From Phycisphaerae bacterium (GTDB taxonomy: Bacteria > Planctomycetota > Phycisphaerae > Phycisphaerales > Phycisphaeraceae): a DNA stretch of 64,000 nucleotides. A program made the translations under genes and the position numbers. The stretch covers positions 1 to 64,000 of the forward strand of contig JAUIGU010000017.1 in the NCBI GenBank assembly GCA_030432595.1. Reading direction: 5' to 3'. Below, in pieces: positions 43,301 through 50,843 of the stretch. Position 1 is the first letter of the stretch. Each line of letters opens with the position of its first letter. The notes beneath the pieces are model-generated. The model was not told the origin of the DNA and searched no databases. It saw nothing but the letters and a program-made list of their open reading frames with translations.

Positions 43301-43747
43301 TACGTTTTGGACTACGACCTGACGTTCCTGTCGCTGATCGGGCTGGTCGCGCTGTCGGGGATCGTGGTGAACGACTCGCTGATCCTCGTGCAGTTCTACA
43401 ACGAAGAGCGGCAGCGCGGCACGAAGGTGTTCGAGTCGCTGGTCGCCGCGGGCCAAGCCCGGTTGCGGGCGATCTTTCTGACCACGGTGACCACCGTGTT
43501 GGGGCTGACGCCGCTGATCATGGAGACCTCGTTCCAGGCGCGGTTCCTGATCCCCATGGCAATCTCGATCGCGGCGGGGTTGATCGCGGCGACTGTGCTG
43601 ATCCTGGGCGTGCTGCCATGCTTCATCCTGATCCTGGACGACCTGAAGCGCGCGTGGCGTTGGCTGTGGTTCGGGAAGACGGAAGAACCCACGCTCACCG
43701 AATCCGAGCGGTACCACGGCGACGACCACCCCGGACTGGTCGCTTGA
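40385..43747 (+). CDS. RND-family efflux pump, inner-membrane subunit
   Basis: The 1120-residue protein has the AcrB-type plan: twelve membrane helices with two large periplasmic loops. It starts MNLSAFGVRRPVPANLLMLG and carries YPGATPEEIEE near the start. The proton-relay helix is around GLIVVLGLLVDDAIVVSEN (the D-D pair; about 412-430), with VIATVMTSIVAFLPL soon after, and TFLSLIGLVALSGIVVNDSL near the end. It expels drugs, metals or other compounds using the proton gradient. Substrate range cannot be told. It is translationally coupled to the adaptor and followed by a repeat element. Confidence 0.94.
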   Translation: MNLSAFGVRRPVPANLLMLGLLLAGLYSATTLRKQFFPEVDAESANIAFAYPGATPEEIEETLAIKVEDAIFDLDEVDELNTTLSEGGGGINVKFVEGQDPDKALEELERKIDALQDLPDESEEITVSLLEPTLPVIMIAVYGDLDEQTLKQAARALKDDLQALPGMGQVSVSGTRRYELRIDVRSAALLEQGVSLTQVSGAVRQWMNEVPGGTVRNRTGNTNVRTMGVAENAADVEQIVVRAFPDGRTVRVADVATVTEGFADTGVQTRYNGRPAAYLTVLKIGDQDIVKIAEMVRAYIAGRNGEAFPFSDWERRTKPHAFEAFELATTNARPLPAGATLTTFTDLARFVEGRLDLLSRNALFGAALVFATLMLFLNWRVALWVGVGLLTAMGGTLVLMGAMDVTLNLLTMFGLIVVLGLLVDDAIVVSENIQRRHEEGEPALDAAVRGAGQVQWPVIATVMTSIVAFLPLSFIKGNIGDLLGALPVVVGCALLMSLVESLLILPSHMGHSLIHRDRHATKHKAHHRGKLGLLQRYEARRDALISQRVIPAYTKALRASLRFRYVSVAVALAVLVASTGMIAGGRVPFVFLPQNDAETVIVNVRLPIGTPETKTAEIVERIEAVAQALPEFMSISSVVGETSNIDTGATSGFSPHLAQMFVELQPVETRERPSPEIIEAMRQGLEGQLDEVDRITFEPISGGPGGPDISIKVRGRDLDRIHEAVAELKTTLKRFNGVADVADDSDLGQAEQRIVPRPADAAAVGLTPEDIALQVRGFLFGLEPHTYAAEREDIDVRVRVDEATRRSLTDIENAWLVTPAGQSVPLREVADIVPANTYASIKRNDRQRVVNVSAYVRPGVSPEQVTSQLTQAEMAKPDFAADMPGWLARFVPEEKVGPSQLDLIRDHYASLEIAFAGRQEQQADAFSTLPIGAAAAGIMIYIILAWLFGSYLQPLTVMAVIPFALIGAVWGHYVLDYDLTFLSLIGLVALSGIVVNDSLILVQFYNEERQRGTKVFESLVAAGQARLRAIFLTTVTTVLGLTPLIMETSFQARFLIPMAISIAAGLIAATVLILGVLPCFILILDDLKRAWRWLWFGKTEEPTLTESERYHGDDHPGLVA

Positions 43748-43752
43748 AAGCG

Positions 43753-43863
43753 ATTGCGAGATGGATGCCTTAGTTAGCTGCGACGCGCCGCGTCGCTGTT
43801 TCATCGCGCATCACTGGTGACACCTGCGACGCGGCGCGTCGCAGCTAACAGACAGAAAGGACG
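43753..43863 (+). repeat. MITE-like repeat, family A, full-length copy (two hairpins)
   Basis: It begins TGCGAGATGGATGCCTTAG, has hairpin 1 (GCTGCGACGC..GCGTCGCTG), a spacer TTTCATCGCGCATCACTGG, hairpin 2 (CCTGCGACGC..GCGTCGCAGCT), and ends AACAGACAGAAAGGA. It is the cleanest copy of the family. It lies exactly between the convergent RND pump gene and the response regulator gene, where it could serve as a two-way transcription barrier. Confidence 0.9.
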
Positions 43864-43871
43864 AAAACGCT

Positions 43872-44537
43872 CTAACCCTGCTGTTTGTTGATCCGGTAGT
43901 GGATCGCGTGGCGGGTGAGTTCGTTGCCGTTCTTGAGGCTGAGCTTGGCCTTGATTTTTTCGCGGTAGGTCTCGACGGTCTTGACGGACAGGTGCAGCCG
44001 GCCGGCGATCTCGCGCGAGCCCAGGCCGTCGCCGATCATCTCGAAGACCTCGAGTTCGCGGTCGGACAAGGACTCGACGGGTTCGGCGGCGGCGTCGATC
44101 TCGCCGCCGACCACCTGCGTGAGCACGCGCGAGGTCGCGGAGTCCGAGAGGTACACCTTGCCGTCGAGCACCCGGCGGATGGCCTCGACGATGTGGTCGG
44201 TGGCCTGGTCCTTGCGGAGGTAGCCCGAGGCGCCGGCGCGGAGCACGCGGTCGGCGTAGAGCGCCTCGTCGAGCATGGAGCACACGAGCATCTTGATGCC
44301 CCAGTCATTGGCGCGGACCTGCTTAATCAGTTCCAGGCCGTGCCCGTCGCCCAGCGACAGGTCGATGAGCGCGAGGTCGGGCTTGATCTCGCCGAGCACG
44401 TCGTAGGCCTCGGCGACGCTGGACGCCTCGCCGACGACTTCGAGGTCGCTCTCTTCGTTGACCAGTTCGACCAGCCCCCGTCGGACGATGGGGTGGTCAT
44501 CGACAATCACGATGCGGCAGGTGTCGGTAGTGGCCAT
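43872..44537 (-). CDS. NarL/LuxR-type response regulator
   Basis: The 221-residue protein has a receiver domain with the acidic pair in IVIVDDHPIVRRGL, the phospho-acceptor Asp59 in LALIDLSLGDGHG and the conserved Lys in GYLRKDQA. A LuxR-type helix-turn-helix follows, SLSDRELEVFEMIG then IAGRLHLSVKTVETYREKI (about 160-205). It is transcribed downstream of the multi-PAS sensor kinase (10-base gap), so the two form a two-component system. The signal and target genes are unknown. Confidence 0.93.
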   Translation of the reverse strand: MATTDTCRIVIVDDHPIVRRGLVELVNEESDLEVVGEASSVAEAYDVLGEIKPDLALIDLSLGDGHGLELIKQVRANDWGIKMLVCSMLDEALYADRVLRAGASGYLRKDQATDHIVEAIRRVLDGKVYLSDSATSRVLTQVVGGEIDAAAEPVESLSDRELEVFEMIGDGLGSREIAGRLHLSVKTVETYREKIKAKLSLKNGNELTRHAIHYRINKQQG

Positions 44538-44546
44538 CGGCGGTCT

Positions 44547-47075
44547 TCAGCGGTCGGGTTCAAGGGGCACCGCGACGTCGACGCGGGTGCCGCCCTGCGG
44601 GGCGGATTGGATCTCGAAACGACCCCGGATCATATCGGCTCGGTGCCGCATGATGCGCAGGCCGCGTCCCGAGCCCGCCCGGGCCGGTCCGCTTTCGCCC
44701 AGGCCCTGGCCGTCGTCCACGACCGTGAGCCGCAAGTTGGCCGCGGTGCACTCGAGCGTGATCTCGACCTGGCCGGCCCGGGCGTGCTTGGCGGCGTTGT
44801 GGCAAGCCTCCTGCGCGATGCGGAGCAGGTGGTCGGCCTGCTCGTCGGTCAGGGCGTCGGGCACGTCGTCGCAACGGGCCCGGGCCCGGACCCGGAAGAA
44901 GGTCATGAGGTTCGCCGCGATGCTGTTGAGCGAGGCGGGCAATTCTTCGGCGGCGATGGGGTCGGGCGTGAGGCCCGAGATGAGCCGGCGGACCTCGGCG
45001 TTGGCCTCGGTGACGATGCGAGCGAGCTCGTCCACGGTGTTCAGGTTCAGCGCCTCGCCGCGGGCGGTCTTGCGCCGGGCGCCTTCGAGCAGCATCCGCA
45101 GGCCGGTGATCTGCTGCCCGATGCCGTCGTGCAGCTCGCGGCCGATCTGTTGCCGCTCTTCCTCGGCCTTTTCCAACACGGCACGGTCGAGTTCGGCGCG
45201 GCGCTGCTCGGTGACGTCGGTGGCGATCGCGATCACGCCCGTCGCCCGGCCGGCCTCGTCGAACACCGGCACCTTGTCGGTCTGCACGAAGCGCGTCCCC
45301 TTGCCGGGCACGTCGTAGCTCTCGACGTAACCGAGCTTCGGCACGCCCGAGCGCATCACCGCCTGGTCGTCGCGGAAATACTCGTCCGCCTGGTCTGGGA
45401 AGAACTCCTCGGTCTTTCGGCCTTCGATCTGGTCCGCCGGCAAGCCCATCGATTCCGCGGCGGCACGGTTGACGCGGAGCATCCGTTTGTGCGCGTCTTT
45501 GTAAAAAATGTATGCCGGCACGGAGTCGAGGATGAGCTGCGTCTGCTCGTACAGCTCCGCGATGCGGTGCTCCGCCTGCTTGCGCTCGGTGATGTCGCGG
45601 GCCGTGATCGCCACGCCGTCGCCCACCGGGATCACCTGGTGCTGGATCCACGTCGGCACGACGCCCTGGTCTTCGGCGTCGAGCTCGAACTCGGCCATCA
45701 CCGGCACGCGCGACTCCGTGACCCGCGCGTAACGCTCGAACAGCCCGGTCTCCCGGTGCAGGGGCATCATCTCGCAGACCTTTTGGCCGACGACCTGATC
45801 GCGCGGCCGGGAGATCATCGCGGCGGCGGGCGCGTTCATATCGACAAACACAAAGTCGTCAATCTGTCCGTCGTCGTCACGCACCGCTTCGAGCAGGAAA
45901 AACGCGTCCAGCGCCCCGTCCAGCGCCGCGCGATAGCGGTCCTCGCTGCGGCGGAGGCGCTCGGTCGCCTCGACCTGGCTGGTGATGTCCTCAGCGATGC
46001 CGACGATCCGCAGGACCCGGCCGGCGTCGTCCGTCACCGCCTGCCCGCGGTCCCGGAGCCAGCGGGTCTGCCCGTCGGGGCGGACGATGCGGTAGCGCTG
46101 GTCGTACGGCGTTGTGTCGGCGTGGCGGAAGGCCTTGTTGACGCGGTCCCGGTCCTCGGGGTGGACGGCGTTGATCCACACCGACGCGTCGCCGAGCAGC
46201 TCGTCGGTGGTCCGCCCGGTCACGTCCGCGAAAGCCGGGCTGACGTAATCGATGCAGCGCTTCTGCCAATCGAAGACCCAGAACACCTCGGGCACGGCCT
46301 CGGCCAACTCGCGGAAGCGCTCCTCGGAGCGCGCCCGCGCGGCTTCGGCCTGGCGGTGGCCCGTGACATCCAGGCCCACGGACTGAAACTCGACCAGCGT
46401 GCCGCGCTCGTCGAACAACGCGCGGTCGGTCCAGAAGTGCCAGCCGGTCGAGCCGTCCGACCGCCGGACCTCGTGGGTGTAGCTTCGGCTCGGCTCGTCG
46501 GGCGAAAGCCGAGCAAGCCCGTTGAGGATCGTCGCGTGTTCAGCCTCCGGCACGTAGTCCAGAAATTTCCGGCCCAACAGTTCTTCGCGCGGGTAGCCGA
46601 AGTACCGGCAGTACGACGCGTTCACGAACGTCAGCGTCGTGTCCGGGCGGAACCGGCAGATCATCTCGACCTGGTCATCCACGACGCCGCGGTACTGGGC
46701 TTCGCGGAGGGCCAGGGTCCGTTCGGTGTCCTTGAACTCGGTGATGTCCTTGTGGGTGACCAGGACGGCTTGTTGCCCATCAACCTCAAAGCGTTTGATC
46801 CGGGTCCGCCACCACAACGTCCGCCCGTCGCGGTCCCCCGAGTGGTCGATCGTGGCGAGTTCGTCACCGCCGGCCAGGAAGTATTGGAGCGCAGCCGCGA
46901 CGTCAGGCTCGGCGCAGCGGGCGTAAAGTTCGCCGGGGTCGCAGGGGTGCCGGTCCTGCGTCCAGACCCCGTTGCGGCAGATCATGACCCCGTGGGCGTC
47001 GAACACGGCGGCGGCGGCGGGCAAAGCCTCCAACGCCGCGGCCGCAAGTCTGGGGTCCAGGTCCGTCACCGACAT
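44547..47075 (-). CDS. Cytoplasmic multi-PAS sensor histidine kinase (NarX/DegS type)
   Basis: 842 residues without a membrane helix. Five PAS-type sensor domains follow one another. The first is short (about 1-125), then come AQYRGVVDDQVEMICRFRPD, RFRELAEAVPEVFWVFDWQK, RYRAALDGALDAFFLLEAV and LYEQTQLILDSVPAYIFYKD. A dimerisation domain of the HisKA_3 type carries the phospho-His in RQQIGRELHDGIGQQ (about 648), and the ATPase domain has EACHNAAKHA (N box) and VDDGQGLG (G box). It should sense an intracellular cue, possibly redox or oxygen through a PAS cofactor, and phosphorylate the NarL-type regulator encoded next. Confidence 0.93.
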   Translation of the reverse strand: MSVTDLDPRLAAAALEALPAAAAVFDAHGVMICRNGVWTQDRHPCDPGELYARCAEPDVAAALQYFLAGGDELATIDHSGDRDGRTLWWRTRIKRFEVDGQQAVLVTHKDITEFKDTERTLALREAQYRGVVDDQVEMICRFRPDTTLTFVNASYCRYFGYPREELLGRKFLDYVPEAEHATILNGLARLSPDEPSRSYTHEVRRSDGSTGWHFWTDRALFDERGTLVEFQSVGLDVTGHRQAEAARARSEERFRELAEAVPEVFWVFDWQKRCIDYVSPAFADVTGRTTDELLGDASVWINAVHPEDRDRVNKAFRHADTTPYDQRYRIVRPDGQTRWLRDRGQAVTDDAGRVLRIVGIAEDITSQVEATERLRRSEDRYRAALDGALDAFFLLEAVRDDDGQIDDFVFVDMNAPAAAMISRPRDQVVGQKVCEMMPLHRETGLFERYARVTESRVPVMAEFELDAEDQGVVPTWIQHQVIPVGDGVAITARDITERKQAEHRIAELYEQTQLILDSVPAYIFYKDAHKRMLRVNRAAAESMGLPADQIEGRKTEEFFPDQADEYFRDDQAVMRSGVPKLGYVESYDVPGKGTRFVQTDKVPVFDEAGRATGVIAIATDVTEQRRAELDRAVLEKAEEERQQIGRELHDGIGQQITGLRMLLEGARRKTARGEALNLNTVDELARIVTEANAEVRRLISGLTPDPIAAEELPASLNSIAANLMTFFRVRARARCDDVPDALTDEQADHLLRIAQEACHNAAKHARAGQVEITLECTAANLRLTVVDDGQGLGESGPARAGSGRGLRIMRHRADMIRGRFEIQSAPQGGTRVDVAVPLEPDR

Positions 47076-47160
47076 GGCCCCCCATCATCGGGTATTCCAC
47101 ACGCGGGGTCTACCGCCACCCAAGCCTTCGCCCCGGACGCCGGGCGGCTACGCTGCGGGC

Positions 47161-47835
47161 ATGGCAACACACAGCACCCTGCTCGGCGAAGCGGTCGCGG
47201 GATACCTCGACGGCCTGGACGTCCACGAACCCGCGCCGATGCGGCAACTTGCGGCGGTATCCGACGAACTGCCCGAGGCCGAGATGCGCAGCTCGCCTGC
47301 GTTGGGCCGGTTCCTCGCGATGATCGTGCAGATCAGCGGGGCGAAGCAATGCTTCGAGATCGGCACGTTCACGGGCTACAGCGCCCTGTGGGTTGCCGAC
47401 GCCCTGCCCAAGGACGGCCACGTCACCGCGTTCGACGTCAGCGAAGACTGGCCGGCGATCGGCCGGCCGTTCTGGCAACAGGCCGGCGTCGCCGAGAAGA
47501 TCACCCTCCACGTCGGCCCGGCCGCCGACACGATCCGGGCCCACCTGGACGATCCCGCGTCGCGTGTGTCGGCCGGACAGTTCGACTTCGGCTTCATCGA
47601 CGCGGACAAGCAGAGCTACCCCATCTACTACGAGCTGGGCATGGAACTGCTCCGGCCCGGCGGGGTCATGCTCTTCGACAACGCGCTGCGGCACGGACGC
47701 GTCGCCGACCCGAACGACCAGGACCACGCCGTCGCCGCCACCCGCCGGGTGAACGACACGGCCCACGGCGACGACCGCGTCGATGCCGTGCTGCTGCCGC
47801 TGTGCGACGGCGTACTGATGGTGCGGAAACGCTGA
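47161..47835 (+). CDS. Class I SAM-dependent O-methyltransferase (CCoAOMT/COMT-like)
   Basis: The 224-residue product has the small-molecule O-methyltransferase pattern: FEIGTFTGYSALWVADALP (SAM motif I, about 65-83), VTAFDVSEDW, FDFGFIDADKQSYPIYY (metal-binding Asp, about 139-155) and the third metal region FDNALRHGRVADPN. These cytosolic enzymes methylate catechol-type hydroxyls with a divalent metal. The substrate is unknown. The ATG at 47161 gives MATHSTLLGEAV and lies 85 bases from the divergent kinase start. No obvious pathway partners are next to it. Confidence 0.9.
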   Translation: MATHSTLLGEAVAGYLDGLDVHEPAPMRQLAAVSDELPEAEMRSSPALGRFLAMIVQISGAKQCFEIGTFTGYSALWVADALPKDGHVTAFDVSEDWPAIGRPFWQQAGVAEKITLHVGPAADTIRAHLDDPASRVSAGQFDFGFIDADKQSYPIYYELGMELLRPGGVMLFDNALRHGRVADPNDQDHAVAATRRVNDTAHGDDRVDAVLLPLCDGVLMVRKR

Positions 47836-47966
47836 TTGAGTCGCCGCGATGTCAAAATAGGCAAACTGAAATGGCACGGGATTCGAGAAAAAACGCGCCG
47901 TACCCCGCGACGAAACCCTTGGTGAAGCGTCTTGCTGTGGTTTTCCCCGATGGCGACAGAAAGCGC

Positions 47967-47995
47967 TTGCTCCACCCCTGCGCTCGGGGTATATT
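47967..47995 (+). promoter_or_regulatory. Sigma-70-type promoter of the PEP-CTERM gene
   Basis: TTGCTC (47967-47972) and TATATT (47990-47995) are separated by exactly 17 bases. Transcription would start near 48002, giving a leader of about 80 bases before the ATG at 48082. Confidence 0.6.
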
Positions 47996-48081
47996 CCGTT
48001 AGACAAGCGTTTACCTTCTTTGTGCCGCGTGATCTCGGCGGCCGCGTCCATGTCTCAAACCACCCGTGAGGAGTAAGACCC

Positions 48082-48765
48082 ATGACTGAAACGTTGATGC
48101 GTATGTTTGGAACGGCCATGGCGGCCGCGTTCGTGTTGGCCGGCGCTTCGGCCTCGGCCCAGACGTTCTCGTTCGACTTCGAAGACGGCACGGACCAAGG
48201 CTTCGGCAGCCCGTTCGGCAGCGACGCCGGCCAGGAAAACCCGATCGTCAACATCGGTGGCAGCCTGCGCATGGAAGTGCTGCGCGACGGCGGCTTCCAG
48301 GAGACGGACTACGGCAGCGCCGATGCCGGCTGGCTCGCCGCGTTCAACGCCGCGGTCGCCGCGCCCTCGCTCTACGAGATCTCCTACGACTGGTATGTCG
48401 ATACGAGCCTCGGCGACTACGGCGGCTTCCTCCAACTCGGCACCTACATCAACGGCGGCTCGCCCGCGTTCTCGTACACGCAGGACTTCCCGGGCACCGC
48501 CAAGGACGTGGAACTGGACGGCACGCAACTCGGCAGCGGCAGCGTCTTCTCCGGCACCGTGACCGAAACCCTAACCGACAAATACGGGGCGATCGACCCC
48601 GGTTTCCTCGGTTCGGACTTCGGCCGGCTCGGGTTCATCATCAACGGCGACGGCGCGGACGCGACGGTTTACTTCGATAACATCGTGGTCCGTCCCGTGC
48701 CCGAACCCGCGAGTCTGGGTCTGCTCGCACTGGGCGGCGCGCTGCTGGCCCGCCGCCGCCGCTGA
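48082..48765 (+). CDS. PEP-CTERM sorting-domain protein
   Basis: The 227-residue protein begins with a signal peptide (MTETLMRMFGTAMAAAFVLA) and ends with a textbook PEP-CTERM signal, VPEPASLGLLALGGALLARR and more arginines (about 206-227): the VPEP motif, a membrane helix and a basic tail. Exosortase cleaves such tails and the proteins go to the outer surface or matrix. The middle is beta-rich and Gly/Asp/Ser-rich, resembling a carbohydrate-binding-like jelly roll (FSFDFEDGTDQGFGSPFG). GAGGAG stands 8 bases before the ATG, the promoter is visible upstream and a terminator follows. No exosortase gene is in the window. Confidence 0.9.
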   Translation: MTETLMRMFGTAMAAAFVLAGASASAQTFSFDFEDGTDQGFGSPFGSDAGQENPIVNIGGSLRMEVLRDGGFQETDYGSADAGWLAAFNAAVAAPSLYEISYDWYVDTSLGDYGGFLQLGTYINGGSPAFSYTQDFPGTAKDVELDGTQLGSGSVFSGTVTETLTDKYGAIDPGFLGSDFGRLGFIINGDGADATVYFDNIVVRPVPEPASLGLLALGGALLARRRR

Positions 48766-48791
48766 AGCGGCTTTGACATCACTGCTCCTTC

Positions 48792-48826
48792 AAAGCCCGC
48801 GTTCCCAGCGAACGCGGGCTTTTTCT
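48792..48826 (+). terminator. Rho-independent terminator of the PEP-CTERM gene
   Basis: A perfect 12-bp stem AAAGCCCGCGTT (48792-48803) / AACGCGGGCTTT (48811-48822) runs into TTTTT. It is symmetrical in A and T tracts and could work in both directions. Confidence 0.92.
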
Positions 48827-48905
48827 GCGCTTCCGTTCCGGGATGGCTGCCCACCCGGCAGGACTTTTCCAACCACGGGCAGTCGCCCAGCAAGAATCAC
48901 TCTCC

Positions 48906-48936
48906 TAAAGCCCGGAGATGGCCATCTCCGGGCTTA
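48906..48936. repeat. 32-bp palindrome, family B, copy 2
   Basis: TAAAGCCCGGAGATGG (48906-48921) followed by CCATCTCCGGGCTTA, one base short of the full palindrome. It lies between the PEP-CTERM gene terminator and murC. Confidence 0.88.
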
Positions 48937-49043
48937 TCTGATCTCGCCATTCCCACCGCAGCCAGAACGCTGAAGCCCCCCAAGCAGGCCAAACCCGAAT
49001 CATGCTTCGCGGTCAGTGCGTCCTCCGGCGGTAGCATGTCGGC

Positions 49044-50492
49044 ATGACCACGGACGGCCTGAGCGGGACGCGGCTGCACTTTGTCGGCATCGGCGGCAGC
49101 GGGATGTCGGGGCTCGCGCGGCTGTGCAGGGCGCGCGGCGCGGCGGTGACGGGCAGCGACCGCGGCGGTGGGCCGACCGTGGATGCGCTGGTGCGCGAGG
49201 GGTTCGAGCTTTCAATGGATCAGACGGCGGCGGGCGTGCCAGACGACGTGGAGACCATGGTGGTGTCCGCGGCGATCCCGTACGACCACCCGGAGGTGGT
49301 GGAGGCGACGCGGCGGGGCGTGGAGGTGATCAAGTACGCGGCGATGCTCGGCCGGCTCATGGCGGCGCCGGGCACAGTGGGCGTGGCGGTGGCGGGCACG
49401 CACGGCAAGAGCTCGACGACGTCGATGCTCGCGCACGTGTTGATCTCGGCCGGACTGGACCCGTCGGTGATCGTGGGCGCACGGTGCGAGCAGATCGGCG
49501 GCGGGCACCGGACGGGTGGCTCGCCGCTGCTGGTCGCCGAGGCGTGCGAGTACGACCGGTCGTTCCACGCGTTGTCGCCGACGCACGGCGTGATCCTCAA
49601 CCTCGAAGCCGATCACCTGGACATCTACGACGGGTTGGACGCGATCGTGGAGAGCTTCGCGGTCTTTGCGCGGAAGCTGCCGGCCAAAAAGAAAGGCGGG
49701 TCGCTGTTGATTCAACACGAGTCGCCGCACCGGGTGACGGTGACCGCGGGATTGAAGTGCGCGGTGGAGACGATCGGGTTCGCGCCGCAGGCGGAGTGGC
49801 GGGTGGAAGTGGCGGACCGCGGAGCGCCTTCAACGGATGGGCAGGCGAGGCGAAAAACCGTCCAAACGGATCGGCGCTGCCGGCTGTGGCGAAATGGCGA
49901 GGACGTGTGCGCGTGGAACCCGCCGATGCCGGGCGAGCACATGGCGTACAACAGCGCGGTCGCGGCGGTGACGGCGCACCGGCTGGGAGCGAACTGGGAC
50001 GACATCGCCGCTGCGCTGGAATCGTTCACGGGGCTGGACCGGAGGATGCAGCGCATCGGGAAGCGCGCGTTGCCCGTCGGCGGCGGCGTCGAGGTCATCG
50101 ACGACTACGGCCACCACCCCACCGAAGTCGATACCACATTGCGGGCGCTCAAGCAGCACCACGACCCGAAGCGTCTGATCTGCGTGTTTCAACCGCACCA
50201 GCACTCGCGCACCCGTCACCTGCTGGACCAGTTCGCGGTGAGCTTCGGCGCGGCCGACCTGGTCGTCGTGCCGGAGATCTACTTCGTGCGCGACAGCGAA
50301 GAAGAACGCATGAGCGTCACGTCGGCGACGCTGGTGGAAAGGCTGCGCGAACACGGAATCAACGCGCTGCACATCCACCCGCTGGACGCGATCGCGCCGC
50401 AGTTGCAGGCGCTGGCGCAGGACGGCGACCTGGTCGTGACCATGGGGGCGGGAGACGTGTGGACGGTGGCGCGGGCGCTGGTGGAAAACTAA
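49044..50492 (+). CDS. murC: UDP-N-acetylmuramate--L-alanine ligase
   Basis: MurC adds L-alanine to UDP-MurNAc, the first peptide step of peptidoglycan precursor synthesis in the cytoplasm. The 482-residue protein has FVGIGGSGMSGLARLC at the N-terminus (UDP-sugar binding), the ATP loop VAVAGTHGKSSTTSML (118-123 the core), EACEYDRSFHALSP, NLEADHLDIY and the C-terminal DDYGHHPTEVDTTL and QPHQHSRT. Length is normal. Other mur genes are absent from the window, so the dcw cluster is broken up here. Its presence supports peptidoglycan in this planctomycete. Confidence 0.95.
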   Translation: MTTDGLSGTRLHFVGIGGSGMSGLARLCRARGAAVTGSDRGGGPTVDALVREGFELSMDQTAAGVPDDVETMVVSAAIPYDHPEVVEATRRGVEVIKYAAMLGRLMAAPGTVGVAVAGTHGKSSTTSMLAHVLISAGLDPSVIVGARCEQIGGGHRTGGSPLLVAEACEYDRSFHALSPTHGVILNLEADHLDIYDGLDAIVESFAVFARKLPAKKKGGSLLIQHESPHRVTVTAGLKCAVETIGFAPQAEWRVEVADRGAPSTDGQARRKTVQTDRRCRLWRNGEDVCAWNPPMPGEHMAYNSAVAAVTAHRLGANWDDIAAALESFTGLDRRMQRIGKRALPVGGGVEVIDDYGHHPTEVDTTLRALKQHHDPKRLICVFQPHQHSRTRHLLDQFAVSFGAADLVVVPEIYFVRDSEEERMSVTSATLVERLREHGINALHIHPLDAIAPQLQALAQDGDLVVTMGAGDVWTVARALVEN

Positions 50493-50508
50493 CTCGGGCG
50501 CGGCACGC

Positions 50509-50799
50509 TCAGTCTTCCATCTCGCCGACGTCGATCTGGTCCCAGTCGATGTCGCCGCGAGAGGCGATGCTCTCCTTCATGATCTGCTCGGCGCGTTGCA
50601 GGTCGCGCTCGTGGACCAGCACCTTCACGCTGCCCGGGGCTTCGGCGCGGAAGCCGGCGGTGAGCGTGCCGGCTGCCTGCGCCGCGATGCCGTGGTTCTG
50701 GAGTTCGTCGGCGAGCATCGTCGCCTCGATCTCACGGTCGAAGAACGCGAGCGTGACGAGCTTGTCGGCGGTCGGGCCGGTCGGGTCCGTGGTGTCCAT
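50509..50799 (-). CDS. DUF2007-like small protein
   Basis: 96 residues from an ATG at 50799 (MDTTDPTGPTADK). The core, LVTLAFFDREIEATMLADELQNHGIAAQAAG and VKVLVHERDLQRAEQIM, has the beta-alpha-beta pattern of the DUF2007 family, small proteins that resemble PII-type ferredoxin folds and are suspected signalling adaptors. The tail is acidic (DIDWDQIDVGEMED). It lies 45 bases upstream of... the regulator gene end and in the same direction after the two-component pair's reverse order, so co-expression is not certain. Function unknown. Confidence 0.75.
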   Translation of the reverse strand: MDTTDPTGPTADKLVTLAFFDREIEATMLADELQNHGIAAQAAGTLTAGFRAEAPGSVKVLVHERDLQRAEQIMKESIASRGDIDWDQIDVGEMED

Positions 50800-50843
50800 C
50801 CCGCCATTGTCGCCGGGCGGCTTGAATAAGGGAAGCAAAAAAA

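Noticed and set aside
40769-43804. 1011-codon frame antisense to the RND pump
   Set aside because: Arg/His/Gln/Asp-rich shadow. The RND motifs are on the other strand.
43899-48002. 1367-codon open frame on the plus strand
   Set aside because: It spans the antisense of two genes (regulator and kinase) and an out-of-frame pass over the methyltransferase. Composition is that of a shadow frame.
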